From assembly GCA_965224235.1 (NCBI GenBank), contig CBDCYP010000002.1:806001-870000 (forward strand): a DNA stretch of 64,000 bases, given 5' to 3'. Within the stretch, counting starts at the first letter, position 1. The number at the start of each line of letters is the position of its first letter. A model generated the notes under the pieces. That model saw only the letters and a list, made by a program, of their open reading frames with translations, did not search any database and had not been told where the DNA came from. This document shows, one piece after another, positions 34,564-44,536 of this stretch. Source of the DNA: G958295935 sp965224235 (GTDB lineage: Bacteria > Chloroflexota > Dehalococcoidia > Lucifugimonadales > Lucifugimonadaceae). The position numbers were made by a program, and so were the translations under genes.

Positions 34564-37500
34564 ATGACTGAACTTGCAGACAAGATGACACGCCGCGCAT
34601 TTGAGCCAGTCGCCCCGAAGACAGATTTCGTGGCGATGGAAGAACGGTTACTCAAGTGGTGGTACGAGTCGGGCATCGTGGACCGCTACCTGAGCCGAAA
34701 CGAATCGGCTGAGAAGACCTTCTCGTTCATAGACGGCCCGATCACGGCCAACAACCCCATGGGCGTCCACCACGCCTGGGGCCGTACGTACAAGGACCTG
34801 TTCCTCCGCTTCAAGAACATGCAGGGCTTCCGGCAGCGGTTCCAGAACGGTTTCGACGGCCAGGGCCTGTGGGTCGAGGTGGAGGTCGAAAAGGAGAAGG
34901 GTTTCGCGTCGAAGCGAGACATCGAGACCTACGGCATCGGCCGCTTCGTCGAGGATTGCAAGGCGCGGGTCCGCCGATTCTCCGACGTACAGACGGAGCA
35001 GTCGAAGAGACTCGCATACTTCATGGACTGGGACAACTCGTACCACACCATGTCGGACGAGAATAACTACACGATCTGGCACTTCCTGAAGGTGTGCCAC
35101 GAGCGGGGCTGGCTCTACGAGGCCGCCGATTCGATGCCGTGGTGCCCCCGATGCGGGACCGGCCTGTCGCAACACGAGATCGTCACCGAGGGCTACCGGG
35201 AGGTCACCCACCCCGGCCTGTACGTGAAATTGCCCCTGCTCGACCGCCCGGGCGAGTCCCTGCTCGTCTGGACCACCACCCCATGGACGCTTGCCGCAAA
35301 CGTCGCGGCAGCTGTGCATCCGGACCACACCTATTCGCGGGTCCGCAACGGCGACGACATCTTGTGGCTCGGCGCCAGCAGGCTCGGCGTCCTAACCGGC
35401 GATCACGAGGAGCTGTCACAGGCCGCCGGAAGTGAACTGGCCGGGTGGCGCTATCGCGGCCCGTTCGACGAACTGCCGGCCCAGAGTGAGGCCCGCGAAG
35501 TTCACCGCGTACTCGCCTGGAACGACGTCGGCGAAGACGAGGGCACGGGCATCGTCCACGTAGCGCCGGGCGCGGGGGCGGAAGACTTCGCCCTCGGCAA
35601 AGAACACGGACTGCCGGCCATCGCCCCGCTCGACGAGTCCGGACACTACATCGAAGGGTTCGGGCCGTTGACAGGCCGTTCGGTGTCGGACGTCAATCCA
35701 GACATCTTCGACTCGCTCAAATCGAAGGGGGTCTTCTACAAGGTCGAGGACTACACGCACCGCTACCCGGTGTGCTGGCGATGCGATACGGAGTTGGTGT
35801 TTCGCCTCGTCGACGAATGGTTCATCTCGATGGACGAGTTGCGCGCGCCGATCATGGAAGTCACGAACAAGATCCGGTGGGCGCCCGCGTTCGGCCGGGA
35901 GCGTGAGCTTGACTGGCTCCGCAACATGCACGACTGGATGATCTCCAAGAAACGCTACTGGGGTCTGGCCCTTCCGATCTACAAGTGCGAACACTGCCAG
36001 AATGTGCACGTCATCGGCAGCGAAGCGGAGTTGAAGGAGCGGGCAGTCGAGGGATGGGATGAATTCGACGGCCACTCCCCGCACCGGCCGTGGCTCGACG
36101 CGGTCAAAATCACCTGCTCGAACTGCGACAAGGAGGTAAGCCGCATCCCCGACGTTGGTAACCCCTGGCTCGACGCAGGGATCGTGCCGTTCTCAACGCT
36201 CGGCTACCGGAACGACCCGGAATACTGGGAGCAGTGGTATCCGGCCGACTGGATCTCCGAGAGCTTCCCCGGCCAGTTTCGCAACTGGTTCTACTCCCTA
36301 CTGGCGATGAGCACGGCGCTCAGGAATCACGAGCCGACACGCGCCGTCTTCTCTTACGCCCTTATGCGAGACGAGCACGGGGAGGAGATGCACAAGTCGA
36401 AGGGCAACGCCATCTGGTTCGAAGAGGCTGCCGACAAGATGGGCGTGGACGTGATGCGGTGGTTGTACTGCCGCCAAAACCCGTCGTCGAACCTCAGTTT
36501 CGGCTACGGTCCCGGCGACGAGATCCGCAGGCGCTTCCTCATCCCGCTGTGGAACGTCTATTCGTTCTTCGTGACCTACGCGAACCTCGACGGATGGACT
36601 CCGTCACGGGCGGAAGAACCCGGAGACCGGTCGGAACTCGACCGATGGATCATTTCCGAACTAAATCGGTTGGCGGGGCGGGTGACGGCCTACCTCGAAG
36701 ATTGGAGGCCGCACTACGCCGCACAAGCGATCGAGGAGTTCACCGACGGCCTGTCAAACTGGTACGTCAGACGCTCCCGGCGCCGGTACTGGAAAAGTGA
36801 GGATGACGGGGACAAGCAGGCGGCCTACTCCACCCTCTACACCTGCCTTTCGACTCTCGCAAAGATCCTCGCTCCCTTCACGCCATTCGTGGCGGAGGAG
36901 ATGTACAACAACCTCGTCGCCGTGTGGGACGACAAAGCCCCCGACAGCGTGCACCTGACCGATTGGCCGACGCCGGATCAGGGCCAGATCGACGAGCAGT
37001 TGTCGGAACGGACAAAGCTCGCGATGCGTCTGGCGAGCCTCGGCAGATCGGCTCGATCCTCAGCCAGCCTTAAGGTGCGGCAGCCGCTGTCAGAACTGGC
37101 GGTCGAGCTTCGACACGAACACGAAAGCGCCTTCCTGCCACTGATCGAGGCGCAGTTGCGCGAAGAGCTCAACGTGAAACGCGTAGTCGATGCAGTCGAG
37201 ACGGGTGGCCTCAAGGCGTATCAAATCAAGCCCAACCTGCCTAAGCTGGGACCTAAGTACGGCCGCGAAGTAGGGGAGATTCGCGCCCTGCTGGCAGAGG
37301 CCGATGCGCCCCGGATCGCGGCGTTGGTGGAGGCAGGTTCGCCCGTCACGCTGCCCGGTTTTGTGCTGGAACCAAGCGAGGTGCTGGTAGAGCACACCGC
37401 GCCGGACGGGTACGTCGTCGCCTCGGATTCCGGTTACGCGGCGGCCGTAAACGTCGTGCTCACGGACGAGCTGCGGGCCGAGGGGCAGGCACGGGAGATT

Positions 37501-37737
37501 GTCCGGCTGGTGCAAAACCTGCGGAAGTCGTCCGGCCTTGAAATATCGGATCGCATCGTGCTGGGCGTGACGGGGCCGGATGCCGTCAAGACGGCTCTCT
37601 CCGACTTCGAAGAGTACGTCATGCAAGAGACCTTGGCAGTTGAACTACACCACAGCGACATACCCGACCCGGATGGAAACGCAGCGCACAAACTTGACGG
37701 CCAGGTCATCGCCATCACCCTCTCCAGGCAAGCATGA
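34564..37737 (+). CDS. ileS: Isoleucyl-tRNA synthetase
   Basis: 1057 residues, class Ia synthetase charging tRNA-Ile. HIGH-type motif PMGVHHAWG at 65-73 and KMSKS-type motif MHKSKGN at 609-615. A CP1 editing region lies between them (VWTTTPWTLAANVAAAVHPD). Four CxxC pairs (CPRCGT, CWRCDT, CEHCQN, CSNCDK) suggest zinc sites. The long C-terminal domain has VRQPLSELAVELR and ends in the DUF5915-like part typical of the long (type 2) enzyme. Controlled by the T-box leader upstream. Confidence 0.97.
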   Translation: MTELADKMTRRAFEPVAPKTDFVAMEERLLKWWYESGIVDRYLSRNESAEKTFSFIDGPITANNPMGVHHAWGRTYKDLFLRFKNMQGFRQRFQNGFDGQGLWVEVEVEKEKGFASKRDIETYGIGRFVEDCKARVRRFSDVQTEQSKRLAYFMDWDNSYHTMSDENNYTIWHFLKVCHERGWLYEAADSMPWCPRCGTGLSQHEIVTEGYREVTHPGLYVKLPLLDRPGESLLVWTTTPWTLAANVAAAVHPDHTYSRVRNGDDILWLGASRLGVLTGDHEELSQAAGSELAGWRYRGPFDELPAQSEAREVHRVLAWNDVGEDEGTGIVHVAPGAGAEDFALGKEHGLPAIAPLDESGHYIEGFGPLTGRSVSDVNPDIFDSLKSKGVFYKVEDYTHRYPVCWRCDTELVFRLVDEWFISMDELRAPIMEVTNKIRWAPAFGRERELDWLRNMHDWMISKKRYWGLALPIYKCEHCQNVHVIGSEAELKERAVEGWDEFDGHSPHRPWLDAVKITCSNCDKEVSRIPDVGNPWLDAGIVPFSTLGYRNDPEYWEQWYPADWISESFPGQFRNWFYSLLAMSTALRNHEPTRAVFSYALMRDEHGEEMHKSKGNAIWFEEAADKMGVDVMRWLYCRQNPSSNLSFGYGPGDEIRRRFLIPLWNVYSFFVTYANLDGWTPSRAEEPGDRSELDRWIISELNRLAGRVTAYLEDWRPHYAAQAIEEFTDGLSNWYVRRSRRRYWKSEDDGDKQAAYSTLYTCLSTLAKILAPFTPFVAEEMYNNLVAVWDDKAPDSVHLTDWPTPDQGQIDEQLSERTKLAMRLASLGRSARSSASLKVRQPLSELAVELRHEHESAFLPLIEAQLREELNVKRVVDAVETGGLKAYQIKPNLPKLGPKYGREVGEIRALLAEADAPRIAALVEAGSPVTLPGFVLEPSEVLVEHTAPDGYVVASDSGYAAAVNVVLTDELRAEGQAREIVRLVQNLRKSSGLEISDRIVLGVTGPDAVKTALSDFEEYVMQETLAVELHHSDIPDPDGNAAHKLDGQVIAITLSRQA

Positions 37738-38052
37738 ACACCCGCAACAACCATACCAACAACGTCGTCTTCCCCGAGCCCGATCGGGGAACCGCAGGGC
37801 GGTTTGCGTCCCCTATTTAAGAGACCTTTGCGCAACTGGCTCCCCAACCGGTGATTCCTCACTCCATGTCACCCTGAGTACCGCTCATGTCACCCCGAGC
37901 GAAGCCGAGGGGTCTGGGCAAGAGGGGCGGGGCATGCCGTCTGGATGGCTTGGATTCTTCGCTGTGCTCAAAAGGAGACCTTTGCGCAACTGGCTCCCCA
38001 ACCGGTGATTCCTCACTCCATGTCACCCTGACTACCGCCCATGTCACCCTGA
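37738..38052. repeat. Dispersed-repeat patch left of IS copy 2
   Basis: Includes a CCCCGAGCCCGATCGGGG palindrome near 37776. A direct repeat of about 70 bp (AGACCTTTGCGCAACTGGCT and onward) occurs at 37822-37884 and 37975-38040. Several CACCCTGAG or CACCCCGAGCGAAG pieces are present; the last is interrupted by the IS. Confidence 0.75.
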
Positions 38053-39677
38053 GAGCCTGTGAATAAATCATTTATGCTCCTATGGTATTGAGAGGCTGAT
38101 TGCTGGACAACGATATTGGGCAGCCATATCGGCGAGGTGAACACATGAGTGAAGAGACGCTGTTTGAACTTCCGGCCATCGAGGAGAAGCGAGCGCCTGC
38201 GCCAACGAGTCCGGGTGAGGCCCGGGCGCTGCGGCCGGTGCGGAATCAGCCTGAGTGGGCGGTATTGGACCTGGAATCTCGGTTGCCTCAAGAGCATCGG
38301 GCCCGTGTTATATGGAGCTTTTTGGAGAGGTTGGACCTGTCGGCCTTTTATGCGCCGGTCAAGGCGGTGGAGAACCGGCCAGGCCGCCCAACGACAGACC
38401 CCAAAGCGCTGCTGGCGTTGTGGCTTCTGGCCACGGTTGACGGTATAGGGAGCGCCCGCTGGCTGGCGCGTTTGTGCGAAGAGCACGACGCCTACCGCTG
38501 GATGAGGGGGAACGTACCTGTCAACTATCACATGCTCTCTGACTTCCGGGTAGCCCACCAGGAGGCGCTGGACGGCCTTTTGACCCAGATCATAGGTTCT
38601 CTGATGGCCGCAGGGGCGGTCCTGCTGGAGCGTGTGGCTCAAGACGGGATGCGGGTGAGGGCGAGCGCCGGCGCCGCGTCCTTTCGCGGCGCGCAGGGAT
38701 TGAAGAGGCGCATGGAGGAGGCGCGGGCGCAGGTGGAGCGGCTGGCGCAGGAGCGGGAGCGTCCCGATTCCGGTGTGACGCGGCGTGAACGTGCGGCGCG
38801 AGAGCGGGAGGAACGGGTCCGGGAGGCGCTGTCGTACTTGCCCCGGGCACAAGCGAAGAAGGAACGCCAACAGCACACCAAGGCGAAGGCTCAGCGTCCC
38901 AAGGTTACGAAGGCGCGGGTATCCACCACAGACCCCCAGGCAACGGTGATGAAGATGCCGGATGGCGGCTTCCGGCCAGCCTGCAATATCGAACTGGCCA
39001 CTGATAGCGCCAACGGGATCATCGTCGGAGTAGGGGTCACATCGTCGGGTACGGACGCAGGGCAAGCGGCGCCCATGGAGGAACAACTGGTCAGGCGGAC
39101 GGGCCGGCGCCCTGACTCCTACCTGATGGACGGGGGCTTCGCTACCCGGGAGGACATCACCGCTCTGGAGCAACGTGGGGTGAGTGTGTATGCGCCGGTG
39201 AGGTTGCCCCGGAACAAGCCCGAACGGGAGCGTTACGATCCCCGCTACGGGGACGAGCCGGACGTGGCAAGGTGGCGTCAACGGATGGCCACCGGCGAGG
39301 CCAAAGCCATATACAGGCAGCGGGCGTCTGTAGCCGAGTGGACGAACGCCCAGGTGCGTCTTCACGGAGTGAGCCAATTCAACGTACGGGGACTTGCCAA
39401 AATCACCAGCGTAATGCTCCTTGTCGCCGTGGCCCACAACCTCCTGCGTTGGGAGGCGTTCATGGCGTAGGCAGACACGGGGGTTAAGCAGGCACAGCCG
39501 ATAAGCTCCGGACCAGTCAATCCGGATTCCCTAGTGAATTCGCCCGGAAAGCGGCCAATGCTGTCCCGCAATTCTGCCTCCCTCAACAAGCGCCCGCCCC
39601 GGTGAAACTTCCCAATGGCGCCTTCCGCCACCAACATGCCGCCTAACAACAACAGAACCCAAAAAACTCACAGCCTC
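38053..39677 (+). mobile_element. IS1182-like insertion sequence, copy 2 (1625 bp)
   Basis: Same element as copies 1 and 3, with ends GAGCCTGTGA and TCACAGCCTC. TGA lies on both sides (38050-38052 and 39678-39680) and the flanks join within CACCCTGAG. It is 15 bp shorter than the other copies because one GAGCG-rich repeat unit in the transposase is missing, and it has a few private substitutions. Confidence 0.9.
38145..39470 (+). CDS. IS1182-family DDE transposase, copy 2
   Basis: 441 residues, five fewer than copies 1 and 3: the Arg/Glu-rich helix reads ERAAREREER, having lost one RAARE unit in frame. Other differences from copy 1 are few (for example ARALRPV for ARVLRPV, ARWLARL for ARRLARL, KRRMEE for KRCMEE, GDEPDV for GDGPDV). 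All DDE candidates are intact, so it may still be active. Confidence 0.9.
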   Translation: MSEETLFELPAIEEKRAPAPTSPGEARALRPVRNQPEWAVLDLESRLPQEHRARVIWSFLERLDLSAFYAPVKAVENRPGRPTTDPKALLALWLLATVDGIGSARWLARLCEEHDAYRWMRGNVPVNYHMLSDFRVAHQEALDGLLTQIIGSLMAAGAVLLERVAQDGMRVRASAGAASFRGAQGLKRRMEEARAQVERLAQERERPDSGVTRRERAAREREERVREALSYLPRAQAKKERQQHTKAKAQRPKVTKARVSTTDPQATVMKMPDGGFRPACNIELATDSANGIIVGVGVTSSGTDAGQAAPMEEQLVRRTGRRPDSYLMDGGFATREDITALEQRGVSVYAPVRLPRNKPERERYDPRYGDEPDVARWRQRMATGEAKAIYRQRASVAEWTNAQVRLHGVSQFNVRGLAKITSVMLLVAVAHNLLRWEAFMA

Positions 39678-40022
39678 TGAGTACCGCCCATGTCACCCCG
39701 AGCGCCGCTCATGTCACCCCGAGCGAAGTCGAGGGGCTGGGTAAGAGCGGCCGGGCATGCCGTCTGGATGGCTTAGGTTCCTCGCCTGTACTCAAAATGA
39801 CATTGAGAGTGTCCAGGGTGACACCGGGGCGTATCGCCTGCAGGATGCGACTAACTTCGTTGGCAACGGGCCTTCGGAGGGTACCCGGGATGACCGCGGG
39901 CGCGTGAATTTGGCCTATCCACGGTTCCCGGCATACCGGTCCGCCCCGACCGGGGCTACCCCGAAAGGCCCGTCCGCAAGTTGTTAGACTACCCGCGGCA
40001 GTAGAGCACGGAGCGAGACAAT
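39678..40022. repeat. Dispersed-repeat patch right of IS copy 2
   Basis: Continues the repeat interrupted by the IS: CCCATGTCACCCCGAGCG pieces at 39686-39730, then GGCATGCCGTCTGGATGGCT (also at 37933 on the other side of the IS) and CTCAAAATGACA. No gene. Confidence 0.7.
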
Positions 40023-41759
40023 TTGACATACCTGACAGAAAGATCACCACACGGGATTAGCGCCCCGGCTTACCGGCCGGTTCGCATGGGCCACAAGGGC
40101 GCTGTGGTTGCGAACCACCCGCTGGCAGCAATGGCCGGTATAACGACGTTGCAGCGAGGCGGAAACGCCGTCGATGCGGCGGTTGCCGTTGGATTTGCCC
40201 TGGGCGTTGCCGAGCCGCAGAGTTCGGGCATGGGCGGCGACGGGTTCGTCATGGTGTATATGAAGGAAGGCCGGCGGTTGGAAGTGGCCAATGGCGCCGG
40301 CGCCGCGCCGCTCGCAGCATCCCCCGATTTATACCGTGACGGCATACCGCATGACGGGGTCCTTGGCGCATCGGTGCCGGGGATTGTCGACGCCCTGCTC
40401 GCCGCGCACAGTCGATACGGCGTGCTGGACCTCATGGCCTGCCTCGAACCGGCCATTGAACTGTGCGAGGACGGGGTGCCGGTGACGCATGGTCAGGCGG
40501 CGGACGCCAAATCAAAGCCCATTCTGCACACATTTCCGACTTCGGCTGCCGTATACGCGCCGCACGGCCGCCCGCTCGAGGCTGGCGAGATTCGCCGGAA
40601 TCCCGACCTGGCCCGCACGTACCGGCTATTGGCAGAGCAGGGCAGGGAGGCGCTCTACCGCGGGGAGATCGCCAGAGAAATCGTGCGGTTTTCTGAGGAG
40701 TACGGCGGCCTGTTCACTATGGCTGACTTTGAGCGCCACAACATGCGATGGCAGCCCCCGGTGAGTGTGGTCTACCGCGGCAGAAGCGTCTATGAGGCGC
40801 CCCCGAACTCGTCCGGGCACGTCTTGCTCCAACAACTCGCGATGTTCGAGCGCTTCGACCCTTCCGATTACCCGTACCTCGCCCCTGAGACGGTCCACGT
40901 GATGGTCGAGGCAAAGAAGCTGGCGTTTGCAGATCGCGAGGCGTACCTTGCCGACCCCGACTTCGTGGATGTGCCGATCGAGGGCCTGCTGTCGCCCGAG
41001 TACGCTGCTGACCGCTCTATGTTGATCGACCCCGACTCGTGCGCGCAGGGTGTGAAGGAGGGCGACCCTTGGGCCTACATGGATCGGCCGCCCGATGAGT
41101 CGAAGCGATATTACCGGCCCGGAATGACGCCGGTCGGCGCGGGGATGCCGTCCGATTCGGATACGACTCATTTCTGCGTGGTCGACAGGTGGGGCAATGC
41201 CGTTGGCGAGTTGCAGAGCGTGCAGACGTCATTCGGTTCGGGAGTGATTGCGGGCGACACGGGAATATTGTTGAACAACCGCATGACGTACTGGAACCTG
41301 GAACCCGGCCACGCCAATCTGCTTCACCCGGGTCAGCGCGTGCGCCATACGATGAACCCTGTGATGGTGTTTTCGGCGCCGGTTGAGAACGAGGGCAAAC
41401 TGGAACTCGTCTGCGGCACGCCCGGCGCCGACACGCAGGTTCAGACAAACTTTCAGGTGGTGACAGCCGTTTTCGACCACGGCCTGAACGTTGCCGAGGC
41501 CATCGACGCGCCCCGTTGGACGCACTACCAGGGCGCCATGACTTCTACCTCCCCGCGCAACGACCGCCACGCTCTGGAGATCGAGGATCGCGTGGAATCG
41601 GGCCTCGTCGACGGCATTCGGGGCAGAGGCCATCAGGTGGACGTTATCGGGGTATGGGACGGCGCAGGCAGCGTGGGGGCAATCCAGGTGCGCCAGGAGA
41701 GCGGCGCGCTGATGGCGGCGTCGGATCCCCGGAGGGACGGCCAGGCGCAGGTCTGGTAG
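40023..41759 (+). CDS. Gamma-glutamyltransferase-family hydrolase, paralogue 1
   Basis: 578 residues of the Ntn-hydrolase GGT family. The precursor is self-cleaved before the nucleophile Thr, here T381 in SDSDTTHFCVVD. Conserved: GGNAVDAAVAVGFALGV, SSGMGGDGFV, NGAGAAP, and near the C-terminus VCGTPGADTQVQTNFQV and DAPRW. It would hydrolyse gamma-glutamyl or similar amide substrates such as glutathione; close relatives act on acylated antibiotics or polyglutamate. A TTG start with GGAGCGAG upstream. No clear signal peptide, so location is uncertain. Confidence 0.85.
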   Translation: MTYLTERSPHGISAPAYRPVRMGHKGAVVANHPLAAMAGITTLQRGGNAVDAAVAVGFALGVAEPQSSGMGGDGFVMVYMKEGRRLEVANGAGAAPLAASPDLYRDGIPHDGVLGASVPGIVDALLAAHSRYGVLDLMACLEPAIELCEDGVPVTHGQAADAKSKPILHTFPTSAAVYAPHGRPLEAGEIRRNPDLARTYRLLAEQGREALYRGEIAREIVRFSEEYGGLFTMADFERHNMRWQPPVSVVYRGRSVYEAPPNSSGHVLLQQLAMFERFDPSDYPYLAPETVHVMVEAKKLAFADREAYLADPDFVDVPIEGLLSPEYAADRSMLIDPDSCAQGVKEGDPWAYMDRPPDESKRYYRPGMTPVGAGMPSDSDTTHFCVVDRWGNAVGELQSVQTSFGSGVIAGDTGILLNNRMTYWNLEPGHANLLHPGQRVRHTMNPVMVFSAPVENEGKLELVCGTPGADTQVQTNFQVVTAVFDHGLNVAEAIDAPRWTHYQGAMTSTSPRNDRHALEIEDRVESGLVDGIRGRGHQVDVIGVWDGAGSVGAIQVRQESGALMAASDPRRDGQAQVW

Positions 41760-41772
41760 ACGAGGCGGGCCG

Positions 41773-42141
41773 TCAGCCAGCCAGGACAAACTGGCGGTCG
41801 GGTGAGTTGTAGGCGATGACGCAAGTCATCGGGATGTCTCCGATGGCGGTGGCCTGGTGCGGCACGCCTCTGGGAATTACGACACTTTCGCCCGGGCCGA
41901 GTTCTACCGTGTCGTCGCCGATGCGTTTGGTGCACCGGCCGCTGGTGACCACCAGGACCTCATCGCAGTTCGGGTGGTAGTGCAGCGGGTTGCTGCTACC
42001 CGGTTTTATCAGGCAGGTCCCTGCGGTCATCGTCGCGCCTTGCGTCAGGGCAGAGTTCACTAGCCAGGTCAGGCGGCCCCATTCGTAAGTCTCGTGAACA
42101 GCCTCCGCCAGAGTGGTGGCAAAGTTTGCGATGTCGGCCAT
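41773..42141 (-). CDS. Cupin-domain protein
   Basis: 122-residue single-domain cupin. Metal ligands: H54-x-H56 and E61 in NPLHYHPNCDEVLVV, and the late His in IPRGVPHQATA. Usually a sugar-processing, dioxygenase or regulatory small enzyme. It follows the enolase-superfamily gene at 42183 by 41 nt on the same strand, so the two are likely co-transcribed and in one pathway. Confidence 0.8.
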   Translation of the reverse strand: MADIANFATTLAEAVHETYEWGRLTWLVNSALTQGATMTAGTCLIKPGSSNPLHYHPNCDEVLVVTSGRCTKRIGDDTVELGPGESVVIPRGVPHQATAIGDIPMTCVIAYNSPDRQFVLAG

Positions 42142-42182
42142 GAGTCGCTCCGATCGGTATGTGAGGGTGTCGGTGAGCGGGG

Positions 42183-43388
42183 TTAGGGTTGTCTGATGCG
42201 GCGCAAGGTTTTTTGCCGGCGGTATCGGGCCTGGTAGTACACGTACTCATGCCAGGTGCCCGGCTCCCAACTTGACCCGTCCGTGCCGTCTCCGGGCGGC
42301 GCGGTGTTGCCCTGGCTCGGGTAACGCGCCACCGCTTCCTCGTCGATGTCCACACCCAGCCCGGGCCTGTCGGGTACCTCAATGTAGCCGTCCACGGTTT
42401 CCGGATGTGGATCGATCACCTCGTATCGGGCGGGCGAGTCGAATTCGAGCCGTTCGAGTATTAGGGCGTTTGGGATCGCTGCCAGCACATGGAGGGCGGC
42501 GTACTCGCCTACCGGTCCGAGCGAACCGGAGTGGGGCGCGACGGTGATGTAGTGCGCCTCGGCCATGGCGGCGATCTTCTTTAGTTGCGTGATGCCGCCG
42601 ATTCGGCCGGAGTCCGGCTGCACGACATCTACCAACTCCCGTTCGATCAGTTCCCTGACGCCCCAGATGTGAGAGTGGCGCTCCCCCGCGGCAATGGGGA
42701 TGTCGACGTTGTCCTGAACCCTTGCCAGCGCGTCCATGTTGTCGGGAGGCACGGGGTCCTCGTAGAAGAGCAGGTTGTACGGTTCGAGAGCCTTGCCCAC
42801 CAGGATTGCGTCTTTGGTTGTGAACCACGGCGGGCCGTGTGCGTCGACCATGATGTCCATTTCATCGCCGACGGCGTTGCGGATAGCTTCGACCTTGTCT
42901 ACCGGATCGACGACGCCGCCGGTCTTGACGCCCGTTATGCCCTTCGCCTTAAGTTCAAGCGCCCCCTCCGGCGTGCTGGCGTGGCCATAGACCCGGATGC
43001 GGTCTCGAACCTTGCCGCCGAGCAGGTTCCACACCGGCGTGCTAAGCGCTTTGCCCTTGATGTCCCACAGCGCCATGTCGATACCGTTCATGGCGCCCGA
43101 ACCGACCGTGCCCGTCATGCCGTTGCCCATCGTGGCGGTCAGAATCTTCTGCCAGATGCGCTCAATGTTCATCGGGTCTTCGCCGATCAGGATCGGGGCG
43201 ATGTCCTGTACGGCGGTTTCGATCACCCTCGGCCATCCGCTGCCCTCACCGATACCGAATATTCCCTCATCGGTGTGGACCTTTACGAATAGCCAGTTGC
43301 GGGCGGTCCAGCTGCTGCCCGGCTTTCCTTCGTCTGACGGCTTGGGGGGAGGTGACATCAGGAAGGTTTTGATCTCGGTGATTTTCAT
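42183..43388 (-). CDS. Enolase-superfamily dehydratase, paralogue 3
   Basis: 401 residues. Visible catalytic set: K155 (TGVKTGG), D182 and H184 (IMVDAHGPPW), E210 (FYEDPVPP), E236 (AAGERHSH) and H286 (VAPHSGSLGP). The VDAH arrangement resembles mannonate/gluconate-type members, where the His is the acid/base. A C-terminal extension ends YYQARYRRQKTLRRIRQP. It is a close paralogue of the gene at 48476, and the two bracket a formamidase-like gene and lipoproteins. Expected to dehydrate a sugar acid. Confidence 0.85.
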   Translation of the reverse strand: MKITEIKTFLMSPPPKPSDEGKPGSSWTARNWLFVKVHTDEGIFGIGEGSGWPRVIETAVQDIAPILIGEDPMNIERIWQKILTATMGNGMTGTVGSGAMNGIDMALWDIKGKALSTPVWNLLGGKVRDRIRVYGHASTPEGALELKAKGITGVKTGGVVDPVDKVEAIRNAVGDEMDIMVDAHGPPWFTTKDAILVGKALEPYNLLFYEDPVPPDNMDALARVQDNVDIPIAAGERHSHIWGVRELIERELVDVVQPDSGRIGGITQLKKIAAMAEAHYITVAPHSGSLGPVGEYAALHVLAAIPNALILERLEFDSPARYEVIDPHPETVDGYIEVPDRPGLGVDIDEEAVARYPSQGNTAPPGDGTDGSSWEPGTWHEYVYYQARYRRQKTLRRIRQP

Positions 43389-43582
43389 TATTTTTGCCCC
43401 ACTGAAGGTCGGTATCTGCGGGTTGGTTCCGGCGGAGACCTGCCCGGCATGTTCGCCGGGGTTTTCATGGTTTCGTTATTCGCATTCGCTCAAAACTCTC
43501 TGGCAGCGGGAAGTTATCAGTTTCGGCCGTCTATGTTTGGGTCGGATGGGAGTGGATGAGCCGACTTGACCGGCGGCTCTCA

Positions 43583-44536
43583 TTACTGATCGGGCAGGTA
43601 CTTGGTCGGCAGTTCGGCGCCGATGGCAGCAAGACCGAGGGTGTATTGGTAGATGTTGATGCGGAAGTCCGGGTTAACGCACGCGTGCATGTAGGCCATG
43701 CCGGGTTCTACGCCGTAGTCGTTGACGAGCCAGTGCATCATGTCTTCGACCGCCTGGTGGACCATGAAGTCGAGCGATTTGCCGGCTCGCACGGCGATGA
43801 TCCGATCGGGGAATACCAGCCGAATGAACGGGATGCGCTTGTTCTTGATCACGCGGCACGACACCTGCACGTCTGCCCGCGTTTCGTCCGCCGTGCCGTA
43901 GTACTCCGTGTCTGCCTGCGAGCCGTGGACATCCCCGATATATAGCAGCGCGCCGGGTTGGTAGACGTTCAGATAGACTTTTGCCCCTTCCTTCACGTCT
44001 CTCATGTCGAGATTTCCGCCTGTAACGGTCTGACCGGTGGCAGACGTAGTGACCTCTCGCTCCGGCGCCACGCCAATGCATCCGATCATGGGCTGGAGGT
44101 CCCACACCGGCTTGCCGTACAACAACGCCCGGCCGTCACGCGTAGTCCCGCTCGGGCCTGGTTGGTGCTCGAATATCCTTACCGTGTATTCGTTAAGGTC
44201 GGGCCATCGATGGTCGTTGCCTATGGGTGTTCTTCCGGGACCCCAATTGGTGAACCCTTGGGAGTCGACCTCTATTCGCTCGATCGACACTTCGAGTAGA
44301 TCGCCTGCCGCGGCGCCCTTGATGAACACGGGACCGCCCATGGGGTTGCCCAAGGGCGGCGTCGATAGTCTCCTTGGCGAGTAGGGCAGTCGTTCCGCCG
44401 CGTCCTCGGAGCGTACTTCCCCAATCGCGGCGTCTTCGGTTTCGATCACGAAGCTCTCGCCCTGTTCAACTGTCAGGGCCGGCGTCTTTACTGCGAATTC
44501 GTATTGGAGTGCGTCTTGCCTTTTTATGGTCTGCAT
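43583..44536 (-). CDS. Acetamidase/formamidase-family amidohydrolase
   Basis: 317 residues of the FmdA_AmdA family, which releases ammonia from short amides. Conserved: NPMGGPVFIKGAAAGDLLEV, MIGCIGVAPE, GGNLDMRDVKEGAKVYLNV and LLYIGDVHGSQADTEYYGTA. The ATG at 44536 begins MQTIKRQDALQYEF and has GAGG upstream; the TTG at 44551 is less likely. Upstream of the enolase paralogue on the same strand with a 194-nt gap. Confidence 0.85.
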   Translation of the reverse strand: MQTIKRQDALQYEFAVKTPALTVEQGESFVIETEDAAIGEVRSEDAAERLPYSPRRLSTPPLGNPMGGPVFIKGAAAGDLLEVSIERIEVDSQGFTNWGPGRTPIGNDHRWPDLNEYTVRIFEHQPGPSGTTRDGRALLYGKPVWDLQPMIGCIGVAPEREVTTSATGQTVTGGNLDMRDVKEGAKVYLNVYQPGALLYIGDVHGSQADTEYYGTADETRADVQVSCRVIKNKRIPFIRLVFPDRIIAVRAGKSLDFMVHQAVEDMMHWLVNDYGVEPGMAYMHACVNPDFRINIYQYTLGLAAIGAELPTKYLPDQ